Shown: positions 17,837 through 27,035, counted from the stretch's first letter. The stretch: DNA of 64,000 nt from Acidobacteriaceae bacterium (GCA_028283655.1 JAPWKE010000003.1:2790001-2854000); one strand, 5' to 3'. Notes: generated by a model from the sequence alone, not told the origin. Numbers and translations: made by a program.

Positions 17837-20800
17837 CTAATAGCGAGCGATGAAACCGAACTGCAGACGACGACCGTTCGAACCGAGAGCGTTGTTCGTG
17901 CCAACCGTGCTGTTGACCGCGCCAAAGACGTTGGTCGCCAGGTTGCTGCTGGAAGACGCAAGCGAGGCGTACGGCGTGGCGAGGTTCGGATGGTTGAAGA
18001 CGTTGAAGGAATCAACGCGAAGCTCGATGGAGCGGCCGTGCGCGAAGTTGAAGAACTTCTGCGCGTTCATGTTCGTGTTGATGTAGCCGGGGCCGATGAG
18101 CGCGTTGCGACGCAGGTTGCTGAACGTGCCACCTACAGGCGAAACGAACGCTGCGGTGTTGAACCACTGCGCGGCTTTGGACGCGCGTGAACGGTTGTTC
18201 GGCAAGTAAGGGTTCTGACCGGGGACGAGCGATGGGCGCTGCGTGCGCTCGTTGGTATAGCTACGATCGCCGGAGACGGTGACGTTGATGGGGTAGCCGG
18301 TACGCGCGTTGAAGATACCGCCCCAGGCCCAGCCGTTGAGGAGCGTGCCGGTGAAGCCATTTCTGCGGGTCTTCGGCAGCTTCCATGTCCAGCCTGCGTT
18401 GAAGATGTGCGTAGCGTTGTAGTCAGAGGCGGCGTACTCAAGCTCAAGATGGTTGGGCTGAGGGATGCGCGCGATGTTTGTGGCGCTGTTGGAGCTGATA
18501 TCGAGCGAGCGTGAGTACGAGTACGAAACGTAGGTGTTGATGCCCTTCACGGCGCGCTGCGAGTAGATGATTTGCAGGCCGCTGTAGCTCGACGCACCGA
18601 TGCTGGCGACGTCGACGATACCTTGTCCGCCGTAGTTGTAGCCGGGGTACTTGACGCGTGCGGTGTAGCTTGCGGTCGCGTCGGTAGAAGAGGCCGGGCA
18701 GTAGATGCTGCTGACCATGTAGTACGGGCCGGAGCAGTCATAGATAGCCGGGTTCTGGTCGTAAGCCACCAGCTGATGCCGACCGAACTTGCCGACGTAG
18801 TTCATCTCCAACGTTGAGCCTTTGAAGAGACGCTTCTGGAAGCCGATGTTTGCGGCCTCGGTGTACGGGATGGTGATGTGACGGTCGGCGTAGTTGATGG
18901 TGTAGGGCAGGACGAACTGGGGGGTCTGGCCCTTGTAGTAATCGTTAGGGATAGCAGGTTGGCCCTGCAGCGGTTGCGAGAGGCCACCTGCCGGGCTTTG
19001 GTAAAACGCCGAGTAGTGGAAGGGCTGGCCGACGCCGACGACGTTGGCGTTGATGGTGTCGTAGAAGAGACCGAAACCACCGCGGATGGCGAAGGAGCCA
19101 TTGCCGTAGACATCGTACGAGAAGCCGATGCGCGGAGCGATGGCGTGATATTTAGTGGCAGGCTCCGGGCTGCCGATCTGCGGGTCTCCCTGGTAGGCAA
19201 CGCCTGCGGGGGCTGCGCTGAAGACCTGCGATTGATAGCCGGGGATGAAGGTGGTTCCCTGCCCGTCGCTCTCCTTCCAGGAGAACGGCAGTTCGTAACG
19301 CACGCCGAGGTTGAGCGTGAGCCGCGAGGTGGCGCGCCAGTCATCCTGCGCGTACAGATACATGGCTGGCTGCGAGGCAGCGAGATTGGTGAGGTTGCCG
19401 ACGGTTGCGGTATAGAGCAGGCCGCTGGCGAAGTCAGAGATTGCAACGCCGGTGTTCTGCTGCTCGGAGACGAACTTGGGTTCGGTGTAGAAGCGGTGCA
19501 GGTAGTTCGACTGAAGGAACTGGCCGCCGAACATGACGTTGTGGTTGCCGTGCTGCCAGCTCATGCTGTCATCGAGTTCGAGGTTCGCGGTGACGGTGTT
19601 AGAGTCCGGTGTGTTGGTGCTGCCGACCGTGAAGCGGTTGGTGGCTTCGAAGAGCGGAAGGAAGGATGGGCCGGGCTGCGTGTAGCTGCCGCCGAGGTCG
19701 GCGAGCGTGGTGCGCGTCTGCGGAACGATGATGTAGGTGTAACGCTTGTAGCCTGCGCGGAAGACATTGAGCAGGTTTGCAGAGAGCACCCAGGTGTCGC
19801 CGATGTTGCCGGAGTAAATGCCAGCAATGTTGCGGTCCTGCGACGCGGTGGGAATGCCGACGCCGTTCGAGACGCTGTTTGAGGTGATGTCGTTGACATT
19901 GGTGACGTAGAAGCGAGCGTCGACGGTGTGACGGCCGAGGTTGAGATCGACGCGAGCGAGGCCGTTCTGGTCGTTCTTCGGCTGCGGCGCGGTGAGGTGC
20001 GCGACGGGGACAACGCCGGGCGAGACGGTGGTCGATTGCTGCACGGGAAGGAAGCGGTTGATGAAGTTCATCGCAACCTGATCGAAGCACTCGACGGGAT
20101 ACTCCAGCGTGGGCAGGTAACGCTGCGTGCTGGAGGTTGTCTGGCGGTTGTAGTAGTTCTGCAGGTCGGTAACGCAGGGCGAGTTGCCGGTGGTGGTGGG
20201 GTTGGCGATGCGATACGAGGTGTTCAGGCTGGTGATGGCCGCGGTGCCGCCGTTGGCGGGTGCGACGGGGTTACGCATGAGGCCTGCGGTCGCAAGCGTG
20301 GAGCCTGCAAAGTCCTGCACGAAGGTCGCGCACTGTTTGCCCTGGAACTCGGTGGGTGCGCTGGCCGAGCAGATGTGGGGGACACCGGGAGCGTCGAAAC
20401 CAAGCTCCTGAATGGTGGGCGGATAGCTGTTGGCGATGAAGCCGTCGACGAGACGAAGGGCACCGTAGGAGACGAAGAAGAAGGCCTTGTCGCGCAGGAT
20501 GGGGCCGCCGAGTGTGGCGCCGAACTGGTTGGAGATAAGGTGGGGGTTGAGCTGCGTGATGTAGTCGGTCGCGTTGAAGTAGCTGTTCTGGTAGTACTCC
20601 CAGACCGAGCCGTGGAACTGGTTGGAGCCACGACGGGAGAGCACGTTGAAGATCGAGCCGGAGTTACGACCGTACTGCGCTTTGTAGTTGTTCAGCAGTA
20701 CAGAAACTTCTTCTGAAGCCAGGCGTGGCGGGTAGTTCAGGCCGGTGTTGTAGAAGACGTTGTTCCAGATGAGCCCATCGAAGAGGAAGAGGTTCTGGTT

Positions 20801-21403
20801 GCCGCGCGAGCCGCTGACAGAGTACGTGGGGCCGCCGGTATCCGAAGTGAACGTCGTGGGTGCGTTGACGTTTGTGACGCCAGGAAGCAACGCCGCCAGC
20901 GAGACGAGATTTTCGCCGTCGATGGGGAGGCTTTCGACGAGGTTGCGGTCGAGCATGGTGCCGATGGTGGCAGAGCGCGTGTCGATGGTTGTGCCCGCGG
21001 CTTCTACCGTGACGGTAGCTTCAACGTTACCGTTGGTGAGGCGAGCGTCTTCGCGAACGTTGGTCTCAGCGTCTACATGGATGCCGTTGACGATGAAGCT
21101 TTCAAAGGTGGGCGCGGTGACCTTCAACGTGTAGTTGCCAACGGGAACCTGCGTGAAGAGGTACTCGCCTTTGGCGTTGGTGGTGACCTGGACGACGCGA
21201 CCGAGGGACGACTCAGTGAGCGTGATGCTGGCGCCGCGAACGACGCTGCCGCTTACATCCAGCACGTTGCCCGCGACGGTACCTGTGTTCTGCCCTTGCG
21301 CGTAGGCGGCGCTGGTCTGACCAAAGCAGACGACCAGCAGAAGCGCGCTAAGGACGAGTGAAGGGACGAGTGAAGCAATATTCGATTTGCGACCGAAACT
21401 CAT
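17837..21403 (-). CDS. TonB-dependent receptor of the alginate locus, Oar-like
   Basis: About 1188 residues. A signal peptide (LVPSLVLSALLLVVCF..., cleavage near AYAQG) is followed by a carboxypeptidase-regulatory-like domain (GTVAGNVLDVSGSVV ... PVGNYTLKVTAPTFE), then the plug (LPIDGENLVSLAALLPGV, RGNQNLFLFDGLIWN, SGSIFNVLSRRGSNQFHG) and a barrel ending in LQFGFIARY. ATG 21403 is chosen because GAGG sits six bases upstream. The gene begins 91 bp after the PL5 alginate lyase, same strand, with no terminator visible, so import of alginate oligosaccharides into the periplasm is the contextual inference. No SusD-like lipoprotein accompanies it, as is usual in Acidobacteria. Confidence 0.92.
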   Translation of the reverse strand: MSFGRKSNIASLVPSLVLSALLLVVCFGQTSAAYAQGQNTGTVAGNVLDVSGSVVRGASITLTESSLGRVVQVTTNAKGEYLFTQVPVGNYTLKVTAPTFESFIVNGIHVDAETNVREDARLTNGNVEATVTVEAAGTTIDTRSATIGTMLDRNLVESLPIDGENLVSLAALLPGVTNVNAPTTFTSDTGGPTYSVSGSRGNQNLFLFDGLIWNNVFYNTGLNYPPRLASEEVSVLLNNYKAQYGRNSGSIFNVLSRRGSNQFHGSVWEYYQNSYFNATDYITQLNPHLISNQFGATLGGPILRDKAFFFVSYGALRLVDGFIANSYPPTIQELGFDAPGVPHICSASAPTEFQGKQCATFVQDFAGSTLATAGLMRNPVAPANGGTAAITSLNTSYRIANPTTTGNSPCVTDLQNYYNRQTTSSTQRYLPTLEYPVECFDQVAMNFINRFLPVQQSTTVSPGVVPVAHLTAPQPKNDQNGLARVDLNLGRHTVDARFYVTNVNDITSNSVSNGVGIPTASQDRNIAGIYSGNIGDTWVLSANLLNVFRAGYKRYTYIIVPQTRTTLADLGGSYTQPGPSFLPLFEATNRFTVGSTNTPDSNTVTANLELDDSMSWQHGNHNVMFGGQFLQSNYLHRFYTEPKFVSEQQNTGVAISDFASGLLYTATVGNLTNLAASQPAMYLYAQDDWRATSRLTLNLGVRYELPFSWKESDGQGTTFIPGYQSQVFSAAPAGVAYQGDPQIGSPEPATKYHAIAPRIGFSYDVYGNGSFAIRGGFGLFYDTINANVVGVGQPFHYSAFYQSPAGGLSQPLQGQPAIPNDYYKGQTPQFVLPYTINYADRHITIPYTEAANIGFQKRLFKGSTLEMNYVGKFGRHQLVAYDQNPAIYDCSGPYYMVSSIYCPASSTDATASYTARVKYPGYNYGGQGIVDVASIGASSYSGLQIIYSQRAVKGINTYVSYSYSRSLDISSNSATNIARIPQPNHLELEYAASDYNATHIFNAGWTWKLPKTRRNGFTGTLLNGWAWGGIFNARTGYPINVTVSGDRSYTNERTQRPSLVPGQNPYLPNNRSRASKAAQWFNTAAFVSPVGGTFSNLRRNALIGPGYINTNMNAQKFFNFAHGRSIELRVDSFNVFNHPNLATPYASLASSSSNLATNVFGAVNSTVGTNNALGSNGRRLQFGFIARY

Positions 21404-21494
21404 GTACGACCTCGCGAAAGAAGCGACCATCTTGTGTTGACTTATGTGTTGCGTAGAACGGATCGAACGACCAATGCCTCAAGCAGCGCTGGAC

Positions 21495-22547
21495 TTACTC
21501 CGGCGGAAGGCCACCGATGTATCCAAATGGCTTGATGCCCGCAGAGTGGAGAACCTCGGCGACTTTAGGATCGGGGAAGCGACGCTGAAATGGGCGCGCC
21601 CACTCTACATCAGAGGACTTGATTCCGTCTTTATCCGGCGTGTCCTGCGGGATGCCTGTCTTCTGCGAGAAGAACGAGTTGTCGATCTCTCCCGCGAGCG
21701 AGCGCATGACGAGCAGGTGAAGCTTGTTGTGGTTGTAGCTGTAGAGGTCCTGCCCGTTGACGGTGGCGAACTCCGCCATGAGCGTGAGCGGAGCGAGGGC
21801 GAAGAGGTGGTAGTGCAGTGCGCGTTGACCACGTGCCATTTCGAGCGGCAGCGTGCCATCGTCTGTCACGCGGTCAAGGCCGTCCTTGTAGGTCGAGATG
21901 CCCCAGTCGAAGAGCGAATGATCGTCGACGGCGATGCCCGCAGACATGGCCGCGAAGCCTGCCCAGTAAAGATGGTTGTTCTGGCCGTCGGTCTTCTTCT
22001 TTTCGCGACGCTCCTGGAAGTAGGCCTCGACCTGGCGTCCGACCTTCTGCAGCCACGGCTGAATAACAGCAAGCTGTTCAGAGGTTGCAGGCTGCGCCTG
22101 ACGCACTTTGAGCCAGGACACGGCGAGTGCGCCGAGCGTCCAGTTCTGCACGTACTGCGCCTGATTGGAAGACATCTTGCCCGTCATGGCAGAGGCTTTG
22201 GCCTGCGTGGTGAGCAGTTGCGCAACGCACTCCGCGGCGGCTTTGTTGCCGGTGCGCTGGAAGTTGTCAGCAGCGGCGGCGGCCTTGGTGCTTAGCTCGG
22301 CGAAGGGCTCTTTGGCTGCGTCGTACGCGGCCTTCTTCGTATCGTCCGCGACAGACTTTTTGGCGTCGGAGTAGTAGCTGTAGGCTTCGATGTCTGCAGG
22401 CAGCGCGGCGAGAGCGGGACAGGTGTAGGGCGCGGTGGTGATCTTTACCGTGCGCTCGTCCCACGGCGAACGCAGCGGCGCTGCAGAGGCAAAGAGCGGG
22501 GTGGCGAGGGAGAGCGTGAGGAGTGCCGTTGCGGAGAGAAGCTTCAT
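21495..22547 (-). CDS. Alginate lyase, polysaccharide lyase family 5-like
   Basis: About 350 residues, exported (MKLLSATALLTLSLATPL..., cleavage near ASAA). PL5 enzymes cleave the mannuronate linkages of alginate by beta-elimination. The family signature NNHLYWAGF (N191-H192) and the region RGQRALHYH, which holds the conserved Arg and Tyr of AlgL, are both present. Size matches AlgL (about 370). The start is ATG 22547 with AAAGG eight bases upstream; a longer in-frame extension lacks a signal peptide. A sigma70-type promoter and a LacI-type operator precede it (22624-22685). It is followed closely by the TonB receptor. It could act in the periplasm, as AlgL does, or outside the cell. Identification as an alginate lyase is strong; mannuronate preference is a family inference. 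Confidence 0.88.
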   Translation of the reverse strand: MKLLSATALLTLSLATPLFASAAPLRSPWDERTVKITTAPYTCPALAALPADIEAYSYYSDAKKSVADDTKKAAYDAAKEPFAELSTKAAAAADNFQRTGNKAAAECVAQLLTTQAKASAMTGKMSSNQAQYVQNWTLGALAVSWLKVRQAQPATSEQLAVIQPWLQKVGRQVEAYFQERREKKKTDGQNNHLYWAGFAAMSAGIAVDDHSLFDWGISTYKDGLDRVTDDGTLPLEMARGQRALHYHLFALAPLTLMAEFATVNGQDLYSYNHNKLHLLVMRSLAGEIDNSFFSQKTGIPQDTPDKDGIKSSDVEWARPFQRRFPDPKVAEVLHSAGIKPFGYIGGLPPE

Positions 22548-22623
22548 GCGCGCGTTGCCTTTCGGTCTGACAGGAAAGGCAACGAAGCGGAACGAGGACA
22601 GCCGGAGGCTGGCAACGTTCACA

Positions 22624-22637
22624 TGCTAACGATAACT
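22624..22637. promoter_or_regulatory. LacI-type operator upstream of the alginate lyase gene
   Basis: TGCTAACGATAACT matches the reverse complement of the site at 24799-24812 at 13 of 14 bases, and matches the palindrome GTTATCGATAAC found in front of the LacI gene at 29290. It lies about 75 bp before the start codon and just downstream of the predicted transcription start, a classic blocking position. Confidence 0.72.
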
Positions 22638-22655
22638 TCCTAGCAGAACGCGCGA

Positions 22656-22685
22656 ATTATAAGCACGCACATAAGGAACTGGCAA
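22656..22685 (-). promoter_or_regulatory. Sigma70-type promoter of the alginate lyase / receptor operon
   Basis: On the minus strand: TTGCCA (22680-22685), 18-bp spacer, perfect TATAAT (22656-22661). The predicted start near 22649 is about 12 bases before the LacI-type operator. Confidence 0.65.
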
Positions 22686-22702
22686 TCCTCCTGTGCGTGC
22701 TT
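22661..22702 (-). terminator. Hairpin after the heparinase-like lyase gene, overlapping the next promoter
   Basis: AAGCACGCACA/TGTGCGTGCTT is an 11-bp stem with a 20-base loop. On the minus strand it is followed by TTATAATT. The same bases carry the spacer and -10 of the alginate lyase promoter, so termination and re-initiation are packed together. Confidence 0.5.
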
Positions 22703-22715
22703 TCTTGAGTGCTTT

Positions 22716-24716
22716 CTAGAAAGAGAGATTCCAGCGGAAAGAGGAAGACTCCGCTGCGCTGGGGGTGGAAACGAGCACGCGCTCGCCACGCTGCTCAGGC
22801 GTGCCCTTGTCGACGGAGCCGGGGCGCCCAGGGCCCATGACGATGTTGGGCTCGACCTTTGCCGCGGCATCGGACGGCGCGAGCACGGAGACATGGAGCG
22901 CGGCGTCTTTCGCCGGAATGACGAAGCGCAGCTTCCCTGCTTCCCCGATGGTCGTGTCGGAGTGCAGCACTTCGGTGTAGACGACAGGCTTGCTGGAGAG
23001 GAGGTTGTCGCTCACCTTCAGCGTGGAGTCTTTGAGTTCAAGCGTGCGCTCGAAGCGAGTGAGGCCGAGGTCTTTGTTGTAAGCAGGTGCGCCTTCGCCG
23101 ACGAGCGTGAAGCCCCTGGCGGAGAGCTCTGCACGAGTGAGGCGAATGCCGTTGAGTTGCGCGTAGGGGATGGCTCCCCAGGCGTCGTGCGTGCCTTCCT
23201 TGCCCTGGCCGTGGCCGTCGACAAGCAGCGTATTGTGCTCGATGGTTTTCGGCACGCCTGCGTAGCCGGAGTCGCCGGTGAGGTACTTGCCATGCGCGAA
23301 GAGGATGAAGCTGTTGACGTCGGGATGGACGTGGCCATCTTCGAGACGCCAGTCAGGGAACTTCTGCACGAGTGCCGCCGTATCGTGGCCTTCGGGCGGG
23401 CCGCACTTGAAGGCGACTGCGGTGGCGTCTGCGCTCCAGCTTGAGCGCCAGAAGGCGACGTCCATGTCCGGGAAGCGGTGATAGGTGGGCAGGCTGGCGA
23501 TGGGTGCGGATTTCAGCTTTGTGTCGCGCCAGACGAAGCTCCACCACTCTTCGGCGTTGACGTGGTGCAGCGAGTCGCGCATCCAGTCAGCGACGCCCTG
23601 CGTTTTGGGGTCGTGGAACTCGCGGGCGAGGTCGTAGAGCACGTTGTAGTTGGTGAGGAACTTGCCGTCAGGGTGTGAGCGCTCGTAATCCTCGCCGATC
23701 TTTGCGCGTGACTTGGGGCCTTCGTAGACGTCGCCGAAGTCGAACATCTGCTGGCCGCCTGGGAGCAGATCGTGCGCGGCGTAGAGGTACATATCGTGCA
23801 GGCCGGGCTGGTTGAAAAGGTCTTCTCCGGCGGCGTGCTTCTGCGCGTCGAGGTAGTGGATGATCCACGGCGTGGCGAAGATCCAGTACTCATAGCCTTC
23901 GAAGTAGTAGCCGTCGTGCGAATAGGTCTGGAGCACGCGCTGATAGATGCCGCGCGCAAGCTTTGCCCACTCGGCGGCTTCGGGGACTTCGCCGTAGACG
24001 GCGTAGGCAGCGATGCCGAGGCCTGCCATCGGGATGAAGGTGTGGTTCTGGCTGTAGGCGTAGACGCGGCCGGGTTTGCTCTTGAACGCTTCGTACAGGA
24101 GATGCCCCTGGCGAGCGAGCTTGTTGCGATACTTGTCGCGTTGCGCAGGAGTGAGCTCGTTGTAGAGAAGATCGTAGCCAACGCTGAGGCCGTAGAGCAG
24201 ATGCCCAGCAGCGAGGTCAGTGTTGGGCTTCGAGAAACTGTATCCCCAGATGTCATAGCTGACGGCCGCGTCCATGTAACGCAGAGCGGCCTCCTTCAGC
24301 TTTGGATCGCCTTCGATGCGGTAGGCGAAGGCCGCTTCGGCAATGCCCATGGCGACTTCGTTCTGTGCACGGCGCAGTTCAGCAGGCGGCGGAGGAGGCG
24401 GTGTTTTCAACGCACGAATGTCGCTGAGCACGAGCTTCCACTCAGCGGCCTTGGCACCATGTGCTTCTGTCTTCAGCCCGGCGAGCTCTGCGTCAGTGAA
24501 GTACACACGCGGGTGAATGCCAGCGAGAGAAGGTTTGACGGACGAAGGCAGCGTGCGCATTTCTTCCAGCAGAGGAGCGGGGCCTTTGGCGTTTTTGCGG
24601 ACGCTTGCACCGAGCGATTCGTGAGCGTCCTGCGCGCAGGCAGAGCCGACAAAGGCCACGCCGAGCAGCGACGCGAGAGCCGTAGTGAACAAGCGGGAAG
24701 AGATCGAACGGACCAA
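22716..24716 (-). CDS. Heparinase II/III-type polysaccharide lyase, putative oligoalginate lyase
   Basis: About 666 residues, with a signal peptide ending near GSACAQ. The N-terminal half is an alpha/alpha barrel of the DUF4962/alginate-lyase type (PRVYFTDAEL; YSQNHTFIPMAG around residue 223 with an Asn-His pair; YYFEGYEYW). The C-terminal half carries the heparinase II/III signature HVHPDVNSFILFAHG (about residue 462) and a beta-sandwich. This architecture is found in PL15, PL17 and PL39 lyases; exolytic cleavage of oligoalginate to 4-deoxy-L-erythro-5-hexoseulose uronate is the likely role given the PL5 neighbour, while another uronate polymer remains possible. TTG 24716 is chosen because AAGGAG stands six bases upstream; GTG 24737 is the alternative. 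Confidence 0.8.
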   Translation of the reverse strand: MVRSISSRLFTTALASLLGVAFVGSACAQDAHESLGASVRKNAKGPAPLLEEMRTLPSSVKPSLAGIHPRVYFTDAELAGLKTEAHGAKAAEWKLVLSDIRALKTPPPPPPAELRRAQNEVAMGIAEAAFAYRIEGDPKLKEAALRYMDAAVSYDIWGYSFSKPNTDLAAGHLLYGLSVGYDLLYNELTPAQRDKYRNKLARQGHLLYEAFKSKPGRVYAYSQNHTFIPMAGLGIAAYAVYGEVPEAAEWAKLARGIYQRVLQTYSHDGYYFEGYEYWIFATPWIIHYLDAQKHAAGEDLFNQPGLHDMYLYAAHDLLPGGQQMFDFGDVYEGPKSRAKIGEDYERSHPDGKFLTNYNVLYDLAREFHDPKTQGVADWMRDSLHHVNAEEWWSFVWRDTKLKSAPIASLPTYHRFPDMDVAFWRSSWSADATAVAFKCGPPEGHDTAALVQKFPDWRLEDGHVHPDVNSFILFAHGKYLTGDSGYAGVPKTIEHNTLLVDGHGQGKEGTHDAWGAIPYAQLNGIRLTRAELSARGFTLVGEGAPAYNKDLGLTRFERTLELKDSTLKVSDNLLSSKPVVYTEVLHSDTTIGEAGKLRFVIPAKDAALHVSVLAPSDAAAKVEPNIVMGPGRPGSVDKGTPEQRGERVLVSTPSAAESSSFRWNLSF

Positions 24717-24754
24717 AGCAGTCTCCTTACGAAACACCAGCGTAAAACGTGAGA

Positions 24755-24783
24755 TTGAGGACGATTTTAGATTCCGCTGTATC
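24755..24783 (+). promoter_or_regulatory. Candidate promoter of the MFS-SDR-hydrolase operon
   Basis: TTGAGG (24755-24760), 17-bp spacer, TGTATC (24778-24783). The predicted start near 24790 lies about 9 bases before the LacI-type operator, the same geometry as at the alginate lyase promoter. The -10 is weak. Confidence 0.45.
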
Positions 24784-24798
24784 CGTGTGCGCGAAATC

Positions 24799-24812
24799 TG
24801 TTATCGTTAGCA
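24799..24812. promoter_or_regulatory. LacI-type operator in the divergent lyase / transporter region
   Basis: TGTTATCGTTAGCA is an imperfect palindrome. Its reverse complement agrees with 22624-22637 at 13 of 14 positions, and it differs from GTTATCGATAAC (29347-29358) at two core positions. It lies between the divergent genes at 24716 and 24884 and could control both. Confidence 0.72.
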
Positions 24813-24883
24813 CCCGATGACACTACCACAGCATGGGAACGGTCGAAAAGCCGTCCGCCGCCGCTGAGGATCGAGGAACGCTG

Positions 24884-26173
24884 ATGAGTTTCGCCACAAG
24901 CACGCGCCCTTCAGGACGAGCAACGATTCGCGGGCTGCGCTGGTGGATTGTGGGCATGGTGTTCGTCATCACGTGCATCAACTACATCGACCGTACGAGC
25001 ATCGGACTGTTGTTTACGCGCTTCGGACCGGAGATCAATATCTCGGCGGAGCGTTATAGCTGGGTGGGTGCGATCCTGCTGTTTGCGTACACGCTGTCGC
25101 AGGCGCTTTCCGGTCGACTCTACGACCGCTACGGTGCGAGGATCGGCTTCACGGTTTCGGTGATTGTGTGGTGCCTGTCGGCGATGGCGCACTCGCTGAT
25201 TGCTGGCTTCGCTTCGTTTGCGGCGTGCTCGTTCTTCCTCGGGCTGGGCGAGGCGGGCAACTGGCCCGGAGCGGCGAAGGTTGTTGGCGAGTGGTTTCCC
25301 GAGAGCGAACGTGCGCTGGGCATGGCGATCTTCAACGGCGGCGCGTCGATGGGTGGCGTGATTGGACCGCTGCTGGTCGCGACCGTGATTGAGCCGCGTG
25401 TGGGTTGGCGGTGGACGTTTGCCATCATTGGCTCACTGGGTTTTCTGTGGCTGGCGGCGTGGCTGTTTCTCTATCGCCCGGTGAACAAGCACCCAAGCCT
25501 TTCTGCCGAAGAGATGGACCTGATCCTGAACGGGCAGCGCAAGGCGATCCTGGGGCCGCCGCTGAACGTGCGCGAGCTGCTTAGCTACAAGCAGACGTGG
25601 GCGATTCTGCTGGCACGCTTCTTCGTCGATCCGATCTGGTGGCTCTACATGCTTTGGCTGCCTTCGTATTTGAAGGCCGTCCATCACTTCAATTTGAAAG
25701 AGATTGGCGCGTTCCAGTGGGCACCCTATGTGCTGGCAGCGTGCGGGAGCTTGTTTGGCGGCTATCTTTCCGGACGCCTGATTCGCGCAGGCAAGAGCAT
25801 CAACTTTTCGCGCAAGCTGACGATTGCGATCGCTGCGTGCATGATGCCGTTCGGCATCTTTGCGGCGCACTCGCACAACATTTATGCGGCGATGATCTTC
25901 ATCGGCATCGTGCTCTTCGGCTTTCAGATGTGGATCTCGAACGTGCAGACGCTACCCAGCGACTACTTCCCGAAGGAGTCAATCGGTACGGTGGCGGGCA
26001 TGGGCGGCATGGCCGCCGGTATTTCGAGCCTCTTCTTCAACCTCGGCACGGGCTGGGTGGTGACGCACTTTGGATACTCTTCGGTGCTGACCCTGGCTGG
26101 CGTGCTTGCTCCGATCGGCCTGCTTTGCCTGTTTTTGCTTGGCGGCCGCATTCATCGACTTGGCGACGCGTAG
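24884..26173 (+). CDS. MFS transporter, anion:cation symporter (ExuT/hexuronate) type
   Basis: About 429 residues with 12 predicted membrane helices in the inner membrane. Family motifs include NYIDRTSIG in helix 1, GRLYDRYGARIGF in the first loop (the MFS G-x-L-x-D-R-x-G signature), and the ACS-specific FLGLGEAGNWPGAAKVVGEW stretch followed by ERALGMAIFNGG. These transporters typically import hexuronates or related acids by proton symport. In this locus the cargo is probably unsaturated uronate released by the lyases. ATG 24884 has GAGGA six bases upstream; ATG 24833 is in frame but lacks a binding site. It is the first gene of a plus-strand operon behind a LacI-type operator; the next start follows after 48 bp. 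Confidence 0.88.
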   Translation: MSFATSTRPSGRATIRGLRWWIVGMVFVITCINYIDRTSIGLLFTRFGPEINISAERYSWVGAILLFAYTLSQALSGRLYDRYGARIGFTVSVIVWCLSAMAHSLIAGFASFAACSFFLGLGEAGNWPGAAKVVGEWFPESERALGMAIFNGGASMGGVIGPLLVATVIEPRVGWRWTFAIIGSLGFLWLAAWLFLYRPVNKHPSLSAEEMDLILNGQRKAILGPPLNVRELLSYKQTWAILLARFFVDPIWWLYMLWLPSYLKAVHHFNLKEIGAFQWAPYVLAACGSLFGGYLSGRLIRAGKSINFSRKLTIAIAACMMPFGIFAAHSHNIYAAMIFIGIVLFGFQMWISNVQTLPSDYFPKESIGTVAGMGGMAAGISSLFFNLGTGWVVTHFGYSSVLTLAGVLAPIGLLCLFLLGGRIHRLGDA

Positions 26174-26221
26174 ACGCCGCACAACCACAACACTCGTACA
26201 CACAGGAAGGACATACTCCCC

Positions 26222-26971
26222 ATGCCTCACTTCGACAACACACTGGCGATCGTCTTTGGCGGTGGCCGCGATATCGGCGCCGCGATTTCTGTTGCTCTGG
26301 CCAAGGCCGGATGCAAGGTTGCCCTCAGCTACAACAGCTCAAACCCGGAGAAGGTGCTGAGCGAAGTGAAGGCTGCCGGCACGGAAGCCTTCTCCGCAAA
26401 GGTGGATGCGATGGATACTGCGGCTGTTCGCAAGTTCGTGGAAGACGCGCAGAAGCACTTCAACCAGCCGGTGGGTGTGCTGGTGAACGTGGTTGGCGGA
26501 CTTGTGGCACGCAAGAAGATGGAAGAGATGGACGATGCGTTCTGGGATTACGTGTTGAACCTGAACCTGAAGAGCATCTTCGCCTCCACGCAGGCGGCGC
26601 TGCCGCTGATGAGCGATGGTGGCGCGATTGTGAACGTGGCGTCGCAGGCTGGACGCGATGGCGGCGGGCCTGGCGGCATCGCATATGGAGCGTCGAAGGG
26701 CGCGTTGATGGCGATGACTCGCGGGCTGGCGAAAGAGCTTGGAGGACGCAAGATCCGCGTGAATGCGGTGTGCCCCGGCATGATCGCGACAAAGTTCCAC
26801 GATGACTTTACGAAGCCGGAAGTGCGCGAGCGTGTTGCGGGGATGACTCCGCTGGGACGCCAGGGCGATGCGAGCGAAGTGGCCGATCTGGTGACATATC
26901 TTGCTTCCAGTGAAGCGTCGTTCGTGAACGGAACGAACGTCGACATCAACGGCGGTATTCTCTTCAGCTAG
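26222..26971 (+). CDS. Short-chain dehydrogenase/reductase, candidate unsaturated-uronate reductase
   Basis: 249 residues, cytoplasmic classical SDR. A variant cofactor loop GGGRDIG is at residues 13-19, the NVVGG motif stands in place of NNAG, and the catalytic Y155-x3-K159 lies in AYGASKG, with PGMIATKF after it. Length is standard. AGGAAGGA precedes the start by about 11 bases. Placed between the transporter and an esterase under the same operator, it may reduce 4-deoxy-L-erythro-5-hexoseulose uronate to 2-keto-3-deoxygluconate, a step known to be done by SDR enzymes in alginate degraders; that function is a contextual inference. A KduD-like or acyl-ACP reductase role cannot be excluded from motifs. 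A GC-rich hairpin follows. Confidence 0.82.
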   Translation: MPHFDNTLAIVFGGGRDIGAAISVALAKAGCKVALSYNSSNPEKVLSEVKAAGTEAFSAKVDAMDTAAVRKFVEDAQKHFNQPVGVLVNVVGGLVARKKMEEMDDAFWDYVLNLNLKSIFASTQAALPLMSDGGAIVNVASQAGRDGGGPGGIAYGASKGALMAMTRGLAKELGGRKIRVNAVCPGMIATKFHDDFTKPEVRERVAGMTPLGRQGDASEVADLVTYLASSEASFVNGTNVDINGGILFS

Positions 26972-26982
26972 ACGAAGCAGCA

Positions 26983-27014
26983 GCGCGTGCGCGGCGATAC
27001 GGTCGCGCACGCGC
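26983..27014 (+). terminator. GC-rich hairpin between SDR and hydrolase genes
   Basis: GCGCGTGCGCG/CGCGCACGCGC forms an 11-bp stem with a 10-base loop, followed by ATACTCTTTTT. It could terminate transcription or reduce expression of the next gene. Confidence 0.6.
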
Positions 27015-27035
27015 ATACTCTTTTTGAGGCACATG

